Assembly (NCBI GenBank): GCA_022508505.1
Contig: JAFLVC010000005.1
Span: 1-64,000, forward strand
Origin: Clostridiales bacterium
GTDB lineage: Bacteria; Bacillota; Clostridia; Christensenellales; Pumilibacteraceae
DNA length: 64,000 nt
Direction of reading: 5' to 3'
The notes below the pieces were generated by a model. It did no database searches. It was not told the DNA's origin and saw nothing but the letters and a program-made list of their open reading frames with translations. The translations under genes were made by a program, and so were the position numbers. Position 1 is the first letter of the stretch; each line of letters starts with the position of its first letter. Of the stretch, positions 27,148-35,730 are shown one piece after another.

Positions 27148-29085
27148 ATGAACGATATCGAAAAAATGCGAGAGCTTGTCGACAAGCTCAACGACCTCGC
27201 GTACAGATATTACGTGCTCGACGAGCCCATTGTCTCCGACAAGGAATACGACGCATTATACGACGAGCTCGTCGCTTTGGAAAAGACTATGGGCGTAGTT
27301 CTTTCCGATTCGCCCACGAAACGGGTGGGCGGCGAGCCGCTTAAAGAGTTCGAAAGCCACACGCACATTCGGCGTCTTTACAGTCTCGAAAAGTGCAACA
27401 GCTTCGACGAGCTTCGCGCTTGGTTTGATAAATTGAAATCGTCGCTCGGAGCGGCGCCTCTATGCACACTTGAATACAAGCTCGACGGGCTGACGCTGTG
27501 CTTGACGTACCGCGACGGCAAGCTTGAATGCGGCGCGACGCGCGGAAACGGCGAAACGGGCGAAAACGTCACCGAGCAGGTAAAGACAATTCGCTCGGTA
27601 CCGCTATCCATACAGTACGCCGGAGTGGTCGAAGTTCAGGGCGAGGGCATAATGCGGTACAGCGCGCTCAAAAAGTACAACGAGACGGCGGCCGTGCCGC
27701 TTAAAAATCCGAGAAACGGCGTTGCGGGCGCAATACGCAACCTCGACGTAAAGGAAACGGCAAAGCGCAACCTCGATGTCATTTTCTACAACGTCAACTA
27801 CATGGACGGCGACCGTACCATGTCTCAGCACGAGCAGATCGAGTTTTTAAAATCGAACAGGTTCAAGACAGATATTTGCTTCAAGTCGGACGATATCGAA
27901 AAAATAATAGAGCGAATTGAGGCTGTCGATAGAGGCGCGCTCGACTTTGCAATCGACGGAATGGTGGTCAAAGTAGATGACCCTTCCGTCCGCGAAAAAT
28001 TAGGCTACACCGACAAATTCCCCAAGTGGGCTATTGCGTATAAGTTTGAAGCGGAGGAGACTACCACCGTACTCGAGGACGTTATTTGGCAGGTCGGGCG
28101 AACCGGCAAGCTCACGCCGCTCGCAATTTTGGAGCCCGTTGAGCTGTGCGGCGCGACGGTTCGGCGCGCTACGCTCAACAACTACGGTGACATCTGCCGA
28201 AAAGAGGTCACGATCGGCTCGCGCGTGTTCATCAGAAGAAGCAACGACGTCATTCCCGAGATTCTCGGAGTGGCGCAAAAGAGCGACGCGGCGCGGCAAA
28301 TAGAAAAGCCGACGGTCTGTCCGGGCTGCGGAAGCGAGCTCATTGAGGACGGAGCTAACCTGTTCTGCCCGAATTTTTACGGCTGCCGTCCGCAGATTGT
28401 CGCGCGTCTTGTGCAGTTTTGCGCCAAAGAGTGCATGGACATCGAGGGCATAAGTATAAAGACTGCCGAACAGCTTTACGACGTGCTCGGCGTTCGCTCG
28501 GCGGCGGAGCTTTTCGACCTAACCGAAGAACAGCTTAAAAAGCTCGACGGTTTTAAGGACAAAAAGATAAGCAATTTTATTGCCGCCGTAAAAAAATCCA
28601 AGTCGTGCGACCTTCCGCACTTTATAAATGCGCTTTGCATAGACAACGTCGGAAGAAAGACGGCAAAAGACCTTGCCGAGCATTTCGGCTCTATTGACGC
28701 GCTTCGAGCGGCGAGCGCAGAAGAGCTTGTCGGCATTCCCGACATAGGCGAGATTGTCGCTCATTCCATAGTCGACTACTTCGCGCGCCACGGCGAGGTT
28801 GTAGACAGATATAAAGAGCTCGGCATAGATCCCAAATTCGAAAAGAAATCGGACGGCAAGCTGAACGGACTGAAGTTCGTTCTGACGGGAACGCTTCCCA
28901 CATTGAAGCGCGACGAGGCGCGCGCCATGATAGAAGCTGCGGGCGGCGTTGTTCAAGGCTCCGTTTCAAAGCTGACCGACGTTGTTGTTGCGGGCGAGGC
29001 TGCGGGCTCAAAGCTCGACAAGGCGACGGCGCTCGGTATCAAAATTATAGACGAAACCGAGCTCATGAGCATGCTAAAAGCTTGA
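27148..29085 (+). CDS. ligA: NAD+-dependent DNA ligase LigA
   Basis: LigA seals nicks in replication and repair. The 645-residue protein has the adenylation lysine in EYKLDGLTL (about 110), GATRGNGETGENVT, an OB domain, a four-cysteine zinc finger (CPGCGSEL...FCPNFYGC, about 390-410), helix-hairpin-helix repeats and a C-terminal BRCT domain (about 570-645). AGGAGGCAG precedes the ATG. The yicC upstream promoter overlaps its stop codon. Confidence 0.97.
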   Translation: MNDIEKMRELVDKLNDLAYRYYVLDEPIVSDKEYDALYDELVALEKTMGVVLSDSPTKRVGGEPLKEFESHTHIRRLYSLEKCNSFDELRAWFDKLKSSLGAAPLCTLEYKLDGLTLCLTYRDGKLECGATRGNGETGENVTEQVKTIRSVPLSIQYAGVVEVQGEGIMRYSALKKYNETAAVPLKNPRNGVAGAIRNLDVKETAKRNLDVIFYNVNYMDGDRTMSQHEQIEFLKSNRFKTDICFKSDDIEKIIERIEAVDRGALDFAIDGMVVKVDDPSVREKLGYTDKFPKWAIAYKFEAEETTTVLEDVIWQVGRTGKLTPLAILEPVELCGATVRRATLNNYGDICRKEVTIGSRVFIRRSNDVIPEILGVAQKSDAARQIEKPTVCPGCGSELIEDGANLFCPNFYGCRPQIVARLVQFCAKECMDIEGISIKTAEQLYDVLGVRSAAELFDLTEEQLKKLDGFKDKKISNFIAAVKKSKSCDLPHFINALCIDNVGRKTAKDLAEHFGSIDALRAASAEELVGIPDIGEIVAHSIVDYFARHGEVVDRYKELGIDPKFEKKSDGKLNGLKFVLTGTLPTLKRDEARAMIEAAGGVVQGSVSKLTDVVVAGEAAGSKLDKATALGIKIIDETELMSMLKA

Positions 29086-29110
29086 TATTGTTCTTTCGAT
29101 GTGATATAAT
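29082..29110 (+). promoter_or_regulatory. Promoter overlapping the ligA stop codon
   Basis: TTGATA (29082-29087), 17-nt spacer, TATAAT (29105-29110) with TGA just before, giving an extended -10. The predicted start (about 29115-29117) falls at the first bases of the structured element at 29114-29175. Confidence 0.8.
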
Positions 29111-29113
29111 ATA

Positions 29114-29175
29114 CGCAGTCTCGATTGCTGTCGCAATCTTGGCGCAAATGCGCCTCGCGCATCCGCGCGACTGCG
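29114..29175 (+). ncRNA. Candidate structured RNA (four-way junction) before yicC
   Basis: Four perfect helices fold as a cloverleaf-like junction. P1 is CGCAGTC/GACTGCG (29114-29120 with 29169-29175), P2 is GATTGC-tgtc-GCAATC, P3 is GGCGCA-aa-TGCGCC and P4 is CGCG-catc-CGCG. It begins at the predicted start of its own promoter. It is not a tRNA (no T-loop, CCA or anticodon arm) and I recognise no riboswitch consensus. No T-tract terminator follows, so it may be a yicC leader element or a small RNA. Confidence 0.5.
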
Positions 29176-29202
29176 GTATTGAATCACAACGCAAAAATGC
29201 TA

Positions 29203-29235
29203 TTGCAAGCAAGCATATTTTGCTTGTGATATAAT
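29203..29235 (+). promoter_or_regulatory. Extended -10 promoter of yicC-gmk-rpoZ with inverted repeat
   Basis: TGA-TATAAT (29227-29235) is an extended -10. A possible TTGCAA at 29203 is 21 nt upstream, too far to be a good -35. The inverted repeat CAAGCA-tattt-TGCTTG (29210-29226) abuts the -10 and could be an operator. Confidence 0.6.
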
Positions 29236-29253
29236 TATTATGTCGAGGTGTTT

Positions 29254-30132
29254 ATGAAGAGTATGACCGGATACGGAAAGGGCGTCGCTACCCGCGATAA
29301 GCGAACCGTAACCGTAGAATTAAAGTCGGTGAACAACAGGTTTACCGAAATCGGGTGCAAGCTACCCAAGTCGTTGATGTATCTCGACGACGTGGTGACT
29401 AAGTGTATCAAGGCTCGCGTTTCGCGCGGAAGCGTGGACGTCTATTTGACGTACGAAAACCTTTCCGATTCATCTAAAAAGGTAAATATCGACAGCGCAC
29501 TCGCGGCGGAGTACGTGGCCGCAGCAAAGCGCATTCGCGCCGAGTATTGCTTGGCAGACGATTTTGCCGTCACTGCGCTACTTAGAACCCCCGAGGTCGT
29601 AACGGTTACAGTGCCTGACGACGATCGCGACACCGTCGCTGAGCTTGCCAAAGAAGCGACGGATACAGCGCTAGACAATCTCGAAAGAATGCGGCTTGCC
29701 GAGGGCAAGAGTATTTACGACGATCTCTATAAGCTCGTGGGCAATCTCGACGCGTACTTAAAGCTCGCCATATCTCGCGCACCGTTGGTTGTCTCGGAGT
29801 TCAAGAAAAACGTCACGGCACGGGTAAAAGAGCTGTTGGACGGCCACGAGGTCGACGAAGCAAAGCTTCTCAACGAAGTTGCGTTCTTTGCCGATAAGGC
29901 CGACATAAACGAGGAAATTTCAAGGCTCTCTTCGCACATCGCGCAGTTTAGAGCTATTTGCGACGACGGCAGCTCGCCGCAGGGCAGAAGGCTCGATTTT
30001 CTCTCGCAGGAGATGGTGCGGGAGGTGAACACAATGGGCAGTAAGTCAAACGACTTGACGCTCACGGGTTACGTAGTCGCAATGAAAAACGAGGTCGAGA
30101 AAATCAAGGAGCAGATAAGGAACGTCGAATAA
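29254..30132 (+). CDS. yicC: YicC family endoribonuclease-like protein
   Basis: A 292-residue member of the YicC/YloC family, with the N-terminal MKSMTGYGKG and ELKSVNNRFTEI motifs and the C-terminal DUF1732 region (GRRLDFLSQEMVREVNTMGSKSND). Family members are reported endoribonucleases. ATG at 29254 follows CGAGGTG; the track GTG two codons earlier is less typical. It heads the yicC-gmk-rpoZ-coaBC-priA cluster. The small remA gene often found after yicC is absent. Confidence 0.94.
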   Translation: MKSMTGYGKGVATRDKRTVTVELKSVNNRFTEIGCKLPKSLMYLDDVVTKCIKARVSRGSVDVYLTYENLSDSSKKVNIDSALAAEYVAAAKRIRAEYCLADDFAVTALLRTPEVVTVTVPDDDRDTVAELAKEATDTALDNLERMRLAEGKSIYDDLYKLVGNLDAYLKLAISRAPLVVSEFKKNVTARVKELLDGHEVDEAKLLNEVAFFADKADINEEISRLSSHIAQFRAICDDGSSPQGRRLDFLSQEMVREVNTMGSKSNDLTLTGYVVAMKNEVEKIKEQIRNVE

Positions 30133-30731
30133 TGGATAAAGGATTGTTGGTCGTAATATCCGGCCCGTCCGGCGCGGGCAAGGGAACAATTTACAGCAGA
30201 GTTATAGAGCGTACCGGCATGCAGCGTTCGGTGTCCGTTACGACGCGCGCTCCGCGCCCCGGCGAGGTCGACGGTATCGATTATTTCTTTAAGACCGAAG
30301 AACAGTATCAGCAGATGATAGCCGCCGACGAGTTTTTGGAGACGGCCGCGGTTTACAACAATTTTTACGGCACGCCCAAGGCGCCTGTTTTCGACAATAT
30401 CGACAACGGCAGAGACGTGCTGTTCGAGGTGGACGTCCACGGTGCGCGCTCGATAAAGCGCAAGTACCCCGAGGCGATCGCAATATTCGTCATGACGCCC
30501 AGCTTTGAAGAGCTCGAAAGGCGGCTCAGGGGGCGTGGCACGGAAACAGAAAACAGCATAGCGACACGGCTCGGCTCTGCAAAGAACGAGCTCGGCAAAT
30601 ACGAGCTTTTCGACTACATCGTTTTCAACGACAACATCGACGACGCGACAGAACGCGTACTCGAAATAATCAACGCGGAGCGTTGCCGCGTAAAAAACAA
30701 CATCAACGCTATTACATCACTATTGAAATAG
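30132..30731 (+). CDS. gmk: Guanylate kinase
   Basis: Gmk phosphorylates GMP to GDP. The 199-residue enzyme has P-loop SGPSGAGKGT (about 10-19), GMP-binding SVTTRAPRPGEVDGIDY (about 35-51) and a lid region with GRGTETENSIATRL. Its ATG overlaps the yicC TAA by one base (TAATG). Confidence 0.96.
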   Translation: MDKGLLVVISGPSGAGKGTIYSRVIERTGMQRSVSVTTRAPRPGEVDGIDYFFKTEEQYQQMIAADEFLETAAVYNNFYGTPKAPVFDNIDNGRDVLFEVDVHGARSIKRKYPEAIAIFVMTPSFEELERRLRGRGTETENSIATRLGSAKNELGKYELFDYIVFNDNIDDATERVLEIINAERCRVKNNINAITSLLK

Positions 30732-30770
30732 TGTAACCCAAGAATTAAAAACTTTTGAAGAGGTATAATT

Positions 30771-30968
30771 ATGTTAATCGATCCGCCCATTGACAAGCTT
30801 GTGGAAAAAGTCGGAAACAAGTACGCGCTCGTAGGTCTTCTTTCCAAGCGCTCGAGAACGCTCATGGAAAAGCGCGCCGACTATCTCGAACAGGAAAACG
30901 TAAATCCCGTTTCGTTTGCCGCTCACGAAGTAATCGACGGCAAGATAGAACTCGTAGAAGAGGGTTAA
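30771..30968 (+). CDS. rpoZ: RNA polymerase omega subunit
   Basis: A 65-residue omega subunit with the core motif DKLVEKVGNKYALVGLLSKRSRTL (about 8-31), which clamps the beta' subunit. It sits directly after gmk, as in most bacteria, and 3 nt before coaBC. GAAGAGG precedes the ATG. Confidence 0.95.
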   Translation: MLIDPPIDKLVEKVGNKYALVGLLSKRSRTLMEKRADYLEQENVNPVSFAAHEVIDGKIELVEEG

Positions 30969-30971
30969 CAT

Positions 30972-32153
30972 TTGAAAAAATTCGAGGGCAAAACCGTCCT
31001 TGTAGGCGTGTGCGGCGGTATTGCCGCTTATAAGACGTGCTCTCTCGTTTCAAAACTCGTGCAAAGCGGTGCGGTCGTACACGTCATGATGACCGAAAAC
31101 GCGACTAAATTCGTCGCTCCGCTCACGTTTGAAACGCTGTCGCACAACCGAGTAACGGTCGATACATTCGACCGCGATTTCACTTGGGAAGTGGAGCACG
31201 TCGCGCTGTCTAAAAAGGCGGACGTCCTCATTATAGCTCCTGCCACCGCAAACGTCATTGCAAAGCTTGCAGTCGGCATTGCCGACGACTTTTTGACGAC
31301 TACGGCGCTTGCCTGCAAGTGCCCGACCATTGTGGCGCCCGCCATGAACTGCGAAATGCTTTCCGCGCCGCCGACCGTTCAAAATCTCAAAACTTTGGAA
31401 GACCGCGGCGTGAAAATCGTGTACGGCGGCGAGGGGTATCTCGCTTGCGGTGATACCGGTCGCGGAAGAATGGCGGAGCCCGAAGCGCTGTACGAAGCTA
31501 TATCGGAGCTGTTTTGCAAGCATGATTATCTCGGAAAGACCGTGCTCGTGACTTCGGGTGCGACGCGCACCTCGCTCGATCCCGTGAGGGTTTTGACCAA
31601 CCGTTCGAGCGGAAAAATGGGGTATTCGATTGCGGTTGCCGCTTTTGCTCGCGGCGCAAAGGTAATTTATATAAGAGGGTTGACAGACGGCACTGCCATT
31701 CCGAGCGAATGGAAAACAGTCGACGTAACCACTACTTCGGAGCTGTTTTCGGCGGTCCAAGACAATATCGGCTTTGCGGACGTTCTCGTCATGGCCGCCG
31801 CGCCGTGCGATTACGATGTCGATTGCGCGCCGCAAAAACTAAAGGCGCAAAAACTGATTGTCGAGCTCAAAAAGGCTCCCGACTGCGCCAAGTGGGCGGG
31901 CGAGCATAAAGGCGACAAAAAACTTGTAGTGTTCGCAGCAGAAACCGAGGATTGCGAAAAGAACGCAAAAGAAAAGCTCGAAAAGAAGAACGCCGACCTC
32001 GTCGTTTTAAACGACGTCACAAAAAAGGGCGCGGGCTTCGACGTCGACACCAACATAGCAACGTTAATCACCAAGGACAGTCAAGAGTCGCTTCCTTTGA
32101 TGAGCAAGCGCCTTCTTGCGGACAAGATTCTCGATAAAATCGGCTCGCTATGA
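30972..32153 (+). CDS. coaBC: Bifunctional CoaBC (phosphopantothenoylcysteine decarboxylase/synthetase)
   Basis: CoaBC converts 4'-phosphopantothenate to 4'-phosphopantetheine. The 393 residues hold an N-terminal FMN-dependent CoaC half (GVCGGIAAYKTCSLVSKL, VEHVALSK, PAMNCEM, ACGDTGRGRMAE) and a C-terminal CoaB half from about residue 185 (VTSGATRTSLDPVRVLTNRSSGKMG, KLKAQK, VVFAAETED). It begins with TTG after GAAGAGGG and overlaps priA by 4 nt. Together with coaD it supplies CoA. Confidence 0.95.
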   Translation: MKKFEGKTVLVGVCGGIAAYKTCSLVSKLVQSGAVVHVMMTENATKFVAPLTFETLSHNRVTVDTFDRDFTWEVEHVALSKKADVLIIAPATANVIAKLAVGIADDFLTTTALACKCPTIVAPAMNCEMLSAPPTVQNLKTLEDRGVKIVYGGEGYLACGDTGRGRMAEPEALYEAISELFCKHDYLGKTVLVTSGATRTSLDPVRVLTNRSSGKMGYSIAVAAFARGAKVIYIRGLTDGTAIPSEWKTVDVTTTSELFSAVQDNIGFADVLVMAAAPCDYDVDCAPQKLKAQKLIVELKKAPDCAKWAGEHKGDKKLVVFAAETEDCEKNAKEKLEKKNADLVVLNDVTKKGAGFDVDTNIATLITKDSQESLPLMSKRLLADKILDKIGSL

Positions 32154-34348
32154 TAGCAAAGGTCATTGTGGATATTTCGGCGAGCGACGTCGACCGCGTA
32201 TTCGATTATACGGCGATCGACGGTGCGGAAAAAGGCTCGCGCGTAACCGTGCCGTTCGGCAACAGAAACATCGAAGGGTACGTGATTGACTTTTCGGACA
32301 GTACCGACGTGCCCGCCGATAAATTGAAGTCCATAACCGAAGTTCTCGACGACCGTCCGATAATCTCGGACGAATTTTTAAAGCTGTGCGACTACATGAC
32401 CGAGCGCTTTCACCTGCGCAAAATCGACGTGTTGCGCTTGCTGTTGCCGTCCAAAATGCGAGGCGGTAGAATACGTGCGCTCGAAAAGAACATAATCGAA
32501 ATATCTTCCGAATTTATCGACCAAGACCCTTCGCTTTTTATAAAGAAATCGGCGGTATCTCAGCGCGACGTGTACGAATATCTTTTGGAAGTCGGCGAGG
32601 CGGAGCAGAGCTATCTAAACGCCAATTACTCCGCAGCGGCTGTCAGAAATCTTCTTTCGCGCGGAGTGCTGGTGGCGCGTCGCGAGCGCGTGTTTAGAAC
32701 GCCGTACGCCGGAATTGTGCAAAAGGACAGCGGCGTCGTGCTTACCGACGCGCAAAACGCCGCAGTAAATTCGATAATGACGAGCGATAAACCGACGCTG
32801 CTTTTCGGCGTAACGGGAAGCGGCAAGACAGAGGTTTATCTCGACTGCATAGAAAAAACGCTGAATGGCGGCAAGACTGCGATTATGCTCGTTCCCGAAA
32901 TCTCGCTTACGCCGCAGGTTATGCGCGTGTTTCGCTCGAGGTTCGGCGACGAGGTCGCGCTTCTTCATTCGGGGCTTTCGGACGGCGAGCGGTTTGACGA
33001 GTGGCGGCGGCTACTTACAGGCAAAGCGCACGTGGCGGTCGGAGCGCGCTCCGCTATATTCGCGCCGCTTAGCAACGTCGGGCTTATAGTAATCGACGAA
33101 GAGCACGACACCTCGTACATATCGGAATCCAATCCGCGCTACATAACACGCGACGTCGCGTTTTTCCGCGCCGCGTACAGCGGTGCTAAGGTCGTCATGG
33201 GCTCCGCCACGCCGTCGGTGGAAAGTTTTTACGAGGCTGAGCGCGGCAATTATACGCTCGCAAAGCTCTCCGAGCGCATAAATAAGCGCAAAATGCCCGA
33301 AATCGAAACGGTAAATATGTGCAACGAGGCTATCTACGGCAACGGCGGTATGTTCTCGGCAAAGCTCGTGACGGCGCTTGACGAGTGCTTAAAAGCGGGC
33401 AATCAAGCGATACTGTTTATCAACCGTCGCGGCTACAGCTCGTACGTCATGTGCAAAAAGTGCGGGTTTGTCGCAAAGTGCGAGGACTGCGACGTTTCGC
33501 TCGTCTATCACAAGGACGAAAACGTATTGAAATGTCACTATTGTCAGCGGCGGTATTCAATGCTCGATTTTTGTCCAAACTGCAAAAGCCCGCATATAAA
33601 GCAAGGCTTTATGGGCACGGAGCGCGTCGTCGAGACGATTAACAAGATGTTCCCGTCGGCGCGAGTGATTCGCATGGACAACGACACTACGCGCACCAAG
33701 GACGCGCACCTAAATCTTTTGAGCTCGTTTGCGAGCGGCAACGCCGATATCTTGGTGGGAACGCAGATGGTCGCAAAAGGGCACGACTTTGCAAATGTTA
33801 CGCTCGTCGGGATTATCGACGCGGACATGAGCCTGCACTTTTCGGACTTTCGCGCAGTCGAACGCACCTTTCAGCTCATTACGCAGGTTGCGGGGCGCGC
33901 GGGGCGCGAGAGTAAGCCGGGGCGCGTCATTTTGCAGACTTATACGCCGGGGCACTACGTTTATCGGTTCGCGTCCGAGTACGATTATGAAGGGTTTTAC
34001 AAAAAGCAAATCAATCTTTTGCAGACTACTGCTTTTCCGCCGTTTACCGAGATATTGCGTATCTTGGTCACTTGCGAAAACGAAAGCGCCGCGCTCGACG
34101 CTACGCGGGACGCAATGGAAAAGATACGCGATCTTGCAAGCTCTCATCCGGACGATTTCGTGTATCTGAGCGCAATGCGGTCGCCCAAAAAGCGCATACA
34201 GTCAAAGTACAGAATGCAGATTTTGATGCGCATAAAACCCGACAGAGACGGCATAAGAAGCGCGGTCTATACCGCGACCGACGAAGTCGCCGCGCTCTAT
34301 CCGCAGGTAAAGCTGTTTACCGAAATAAATCCAAACGACCTAAGTTAA
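32150..34348 (+). CDS. priA: Primosomal replication restart helicase PriA
   Basis: PriA restarts collapsed replication forks. The 732 residues contain the N-terminal 3'-DNA-binding domain, Walker A GVTGSGKTEVY (about 219), DEEHD (about 316), the zinc-binding cluster CKKCGF...CEDCD...CHYC...CPNC (about 433-480) and helicase motifs up to QVAGRAGR. The ATG overlaps the coaBC TGA. Confidence 0.96.
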   Translation: MIAKVIVDISASDVDRVFDYTAIDGAEKGSRVTVPFGNRNIEGYVIDFSDSTDVPADKLKSITEVLDDRPIISDEFLKLCDYMTERFHLRKIDVLRLLLPSKMRGGRIRALEKNIIEISSEFIDQDPSLFIKKSAVSQRDVYEYLLEVGEAEQSYLNANYSAAAVRNLLSRGVLVARRERVFRTPYAGIVQKDSGVVLTDAQNAAVNSIMTSDKPTLLFGVTGSGKTEVYLDCIEKTLNGGKTAIMLVPEISLTPQVMRVFRSRFGDEVALLHSGLSDGERFDEWRRLLTGKAHVAVGARSAIFAPLSNVGLIVIDEEHDTSYISESNPRYITRDVAFFRAAYSGAKVVMGSATPSVESFYEAERGNYTLAKLSERINKRKMPEIETVNMCNEAIYGNGGMFSAKLVTALDECLKAGNQAILFINRRGYSSYVMCKKCGFVAKCEDCDVSLVYHKDENVLKCHYCQRRYSMLDFCPNCKSPHIKQGFMGTERVVETINKMFPSARVIRMDNDTTRTKDAHLNLLSSFASGNADILVGTQMVAKGHDFANVTLVGIIDADMSLHFSDFRAVERTFQLITQVAGRAGRESKPGRVILQTYTPGHYVYRFASEYDYEGFYKKQINLLQTTAFPPFTEILRILVTCENESAALDATRDAMEKIRDLASSHPDDFVYLSAMRSPKKRIQSKYRMQILMRIKPDRDGIRSAVYTATDEVAALYPQVKLFTEINPNDLS

Positions 34349-34358
34349 GAGGTGTATT

Positions 34359-34808
34359 ATGGCAAGAAGAAATATTTATCAAGTCGGAGACAACACTCTC
34401 CGCGAGGTTAGTAAGCCCGTCACGGAGTTTGACGACAGACTTTGGCAGCTCCTCGACGACATGCGCGACACTCTGATATACGCAGACGGCGCAGGACTTG
34501 CCGCGCCGCAGGTTGGGGTGTTAAAGCGCGTGTTTATCGCCACGTTCGACGGTGGAAACACCATAATCGAGGCTGTAAACCCCAAAATTGTCAAGACTAA
34601 AGGCAAGCGCGTCGCTCCCGAAGGGTGTCTATCCATTCCGCGGATCAGGGAAAAGGTGGAACGCCCCAAACACGTGGAAGTTGAAGCGTTTGACCGTCAC
34701 GGCAATCCCATAGTCTTGAAGGCGAGCAATTTCGAAGCGTCGTGCTTTTGCCACGAGATAGACCACCTCGACGGCATTCTGTTTACCGATAAGTCGATAA
34801 AGAAGTAG
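34359..34808 (+). CDS. def: Peptide deformylase
   Basis: Removes the N-formyl group from nascent proteins. The 149-residue metalloenzyme has all three motifs: GAGLAAPQVGV (about 43), EGCLSIP with the metal-binding Cys (about 87) and HEIDHLDG (about 131). It lies between priA and fmt, so the enzyme that adds the formyl group and the one that removes it are adjacent. Confidence 0.96.
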   Translation: MARRNIYQVGDNTLREVSKPVTEFDDRLWQLLDDMRDTLIYADGAGLAAPQVGVLKRVFIATFDGGNTIIEAVNPKIVKTKGKRVAPEGCLSIPRIREKVERPKHVEVEAFDRHGNPIVLKASNFEASCFCHEIDHLDGILFTDKSIKK

Positions 34809-34815
34809 GGAAATA

Positions 34816-35730
34816 ATGAAAGTACTTTTTATGGGAACGCCCGAGTTTGCGGTGCCGAGTCTTCGCGCGCTTATCGAAAGCTCACACGAGGTAGTCGGCG
34901 TCGTAACGCAGCCCGACCGCGCTGTAAAGCACGGAAAAACGGAGAGCGGAGCCGTGAAGCTTGCGGCCGCCGATTTGGGACTGAAAATAATACAGCCCGA
35001 AAAGATACGCGACTGCGTTGGAGAGCTCAAGGCTTTCGGTGCGGATATTGCGGTGACGGCGGCGTACGGTCAGTTGTTGACGCAAACCGTTCTCGACGCA
35101 TTCCCGCGCGGCGTAATAAACGTGCACGCCTCGCTTTTGCCAAAGTATAGGGGTGCATCTCCGATAGCCGCCGCAATCGAAAACGGCGAAGCGGTTACAG
35201 GCGTAACTATTATGCAAACGGCGCTCGGGCTCGACAGCGGAGATATCCTTTCCGTAGCGCGAACGGAGATCGGAAAAACCGAAACGGCGGGCGAACTTAC
35301 GGGTAGGCTTGCCGAAATGGGCGCAAAGCTTTTGATATCGACGCTTGACGGCTTTGATAAAATCGTGCCAATCAAGCAGGACGATACTTTGGCGACGCAC
35401 TGTCGCACAATCAAAAAGCACGAGCAAATAATCGATTTTTCGCGCTCTGCGCAGCAGGTGGTCGATAAAATCCGCGCGCTTTCGCCACTTCCGTCGGCTA
35501 AGACTTCTATAAACGGCGAGGTGTACAAGCTGTATGCCGCGGCGGTCGCGGAAGATAGTTATTCGGGAAGTGCAGGCGAAATCGTGCGCTGCGACAGTAA
35601 GCTCGTAATAGCCTGCAGGGACGGTTGCGTGGAAATACTCAAAATTCAAGCGCCGTCAAAGCGCGTTCTCGACATTGCCGAGTTTTTGCGCGGTAAAAAA
35701 TTTGCGGTAGGTACGGTTTGTGGCAAATAA
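34816..35730 (+). CDS. fmt: Methionyl-tRNA formyltransferase
   Basis: Fmt formylates initiator Met-tRNA using 10-formyl-THF. The 304-residue enzyme has MKVLFMGTPEFAVPSL, the catalytic NVHASLLPKYRGASPI (about 101) and a C-terminal OB-like domain. It overlaps rsmB by 11 nt. Confidence 0.96.
   Translation: MKVLFMGTPEFAVPSLRALIESSHEVVGVVTQPDRAVKHGKTESGAVKLAAADLGLKIIQPEKIRDCVGELKAFGADIAVTAAYGQLLTQTVLDAFPRGVINVHASLLPKYRGASPIAAAIENGEAVTGVTIMQTALGLDSGDILSVARTEIGKTETAGELTGRLAEMGAKLLISTLDGFDKIVPIKQDDTLATHCRTIKKHEQIIDFSRSAQQVVDKIRALSPLPSAKTSINGEVYKLYAAAVAEDSYSGSAGEIVRCDSKLVIACRDGCVEILKIQAPSKRVLDIAEFLRGKKFAVGTVCGK

Noticed and set aside
29114-29175. tRNA identity for the cloverleaf-like element
   Set aside because: No TTC T-loop, no conserved D-arm bases, no CCA, and helix lengths do not match a tRNA.
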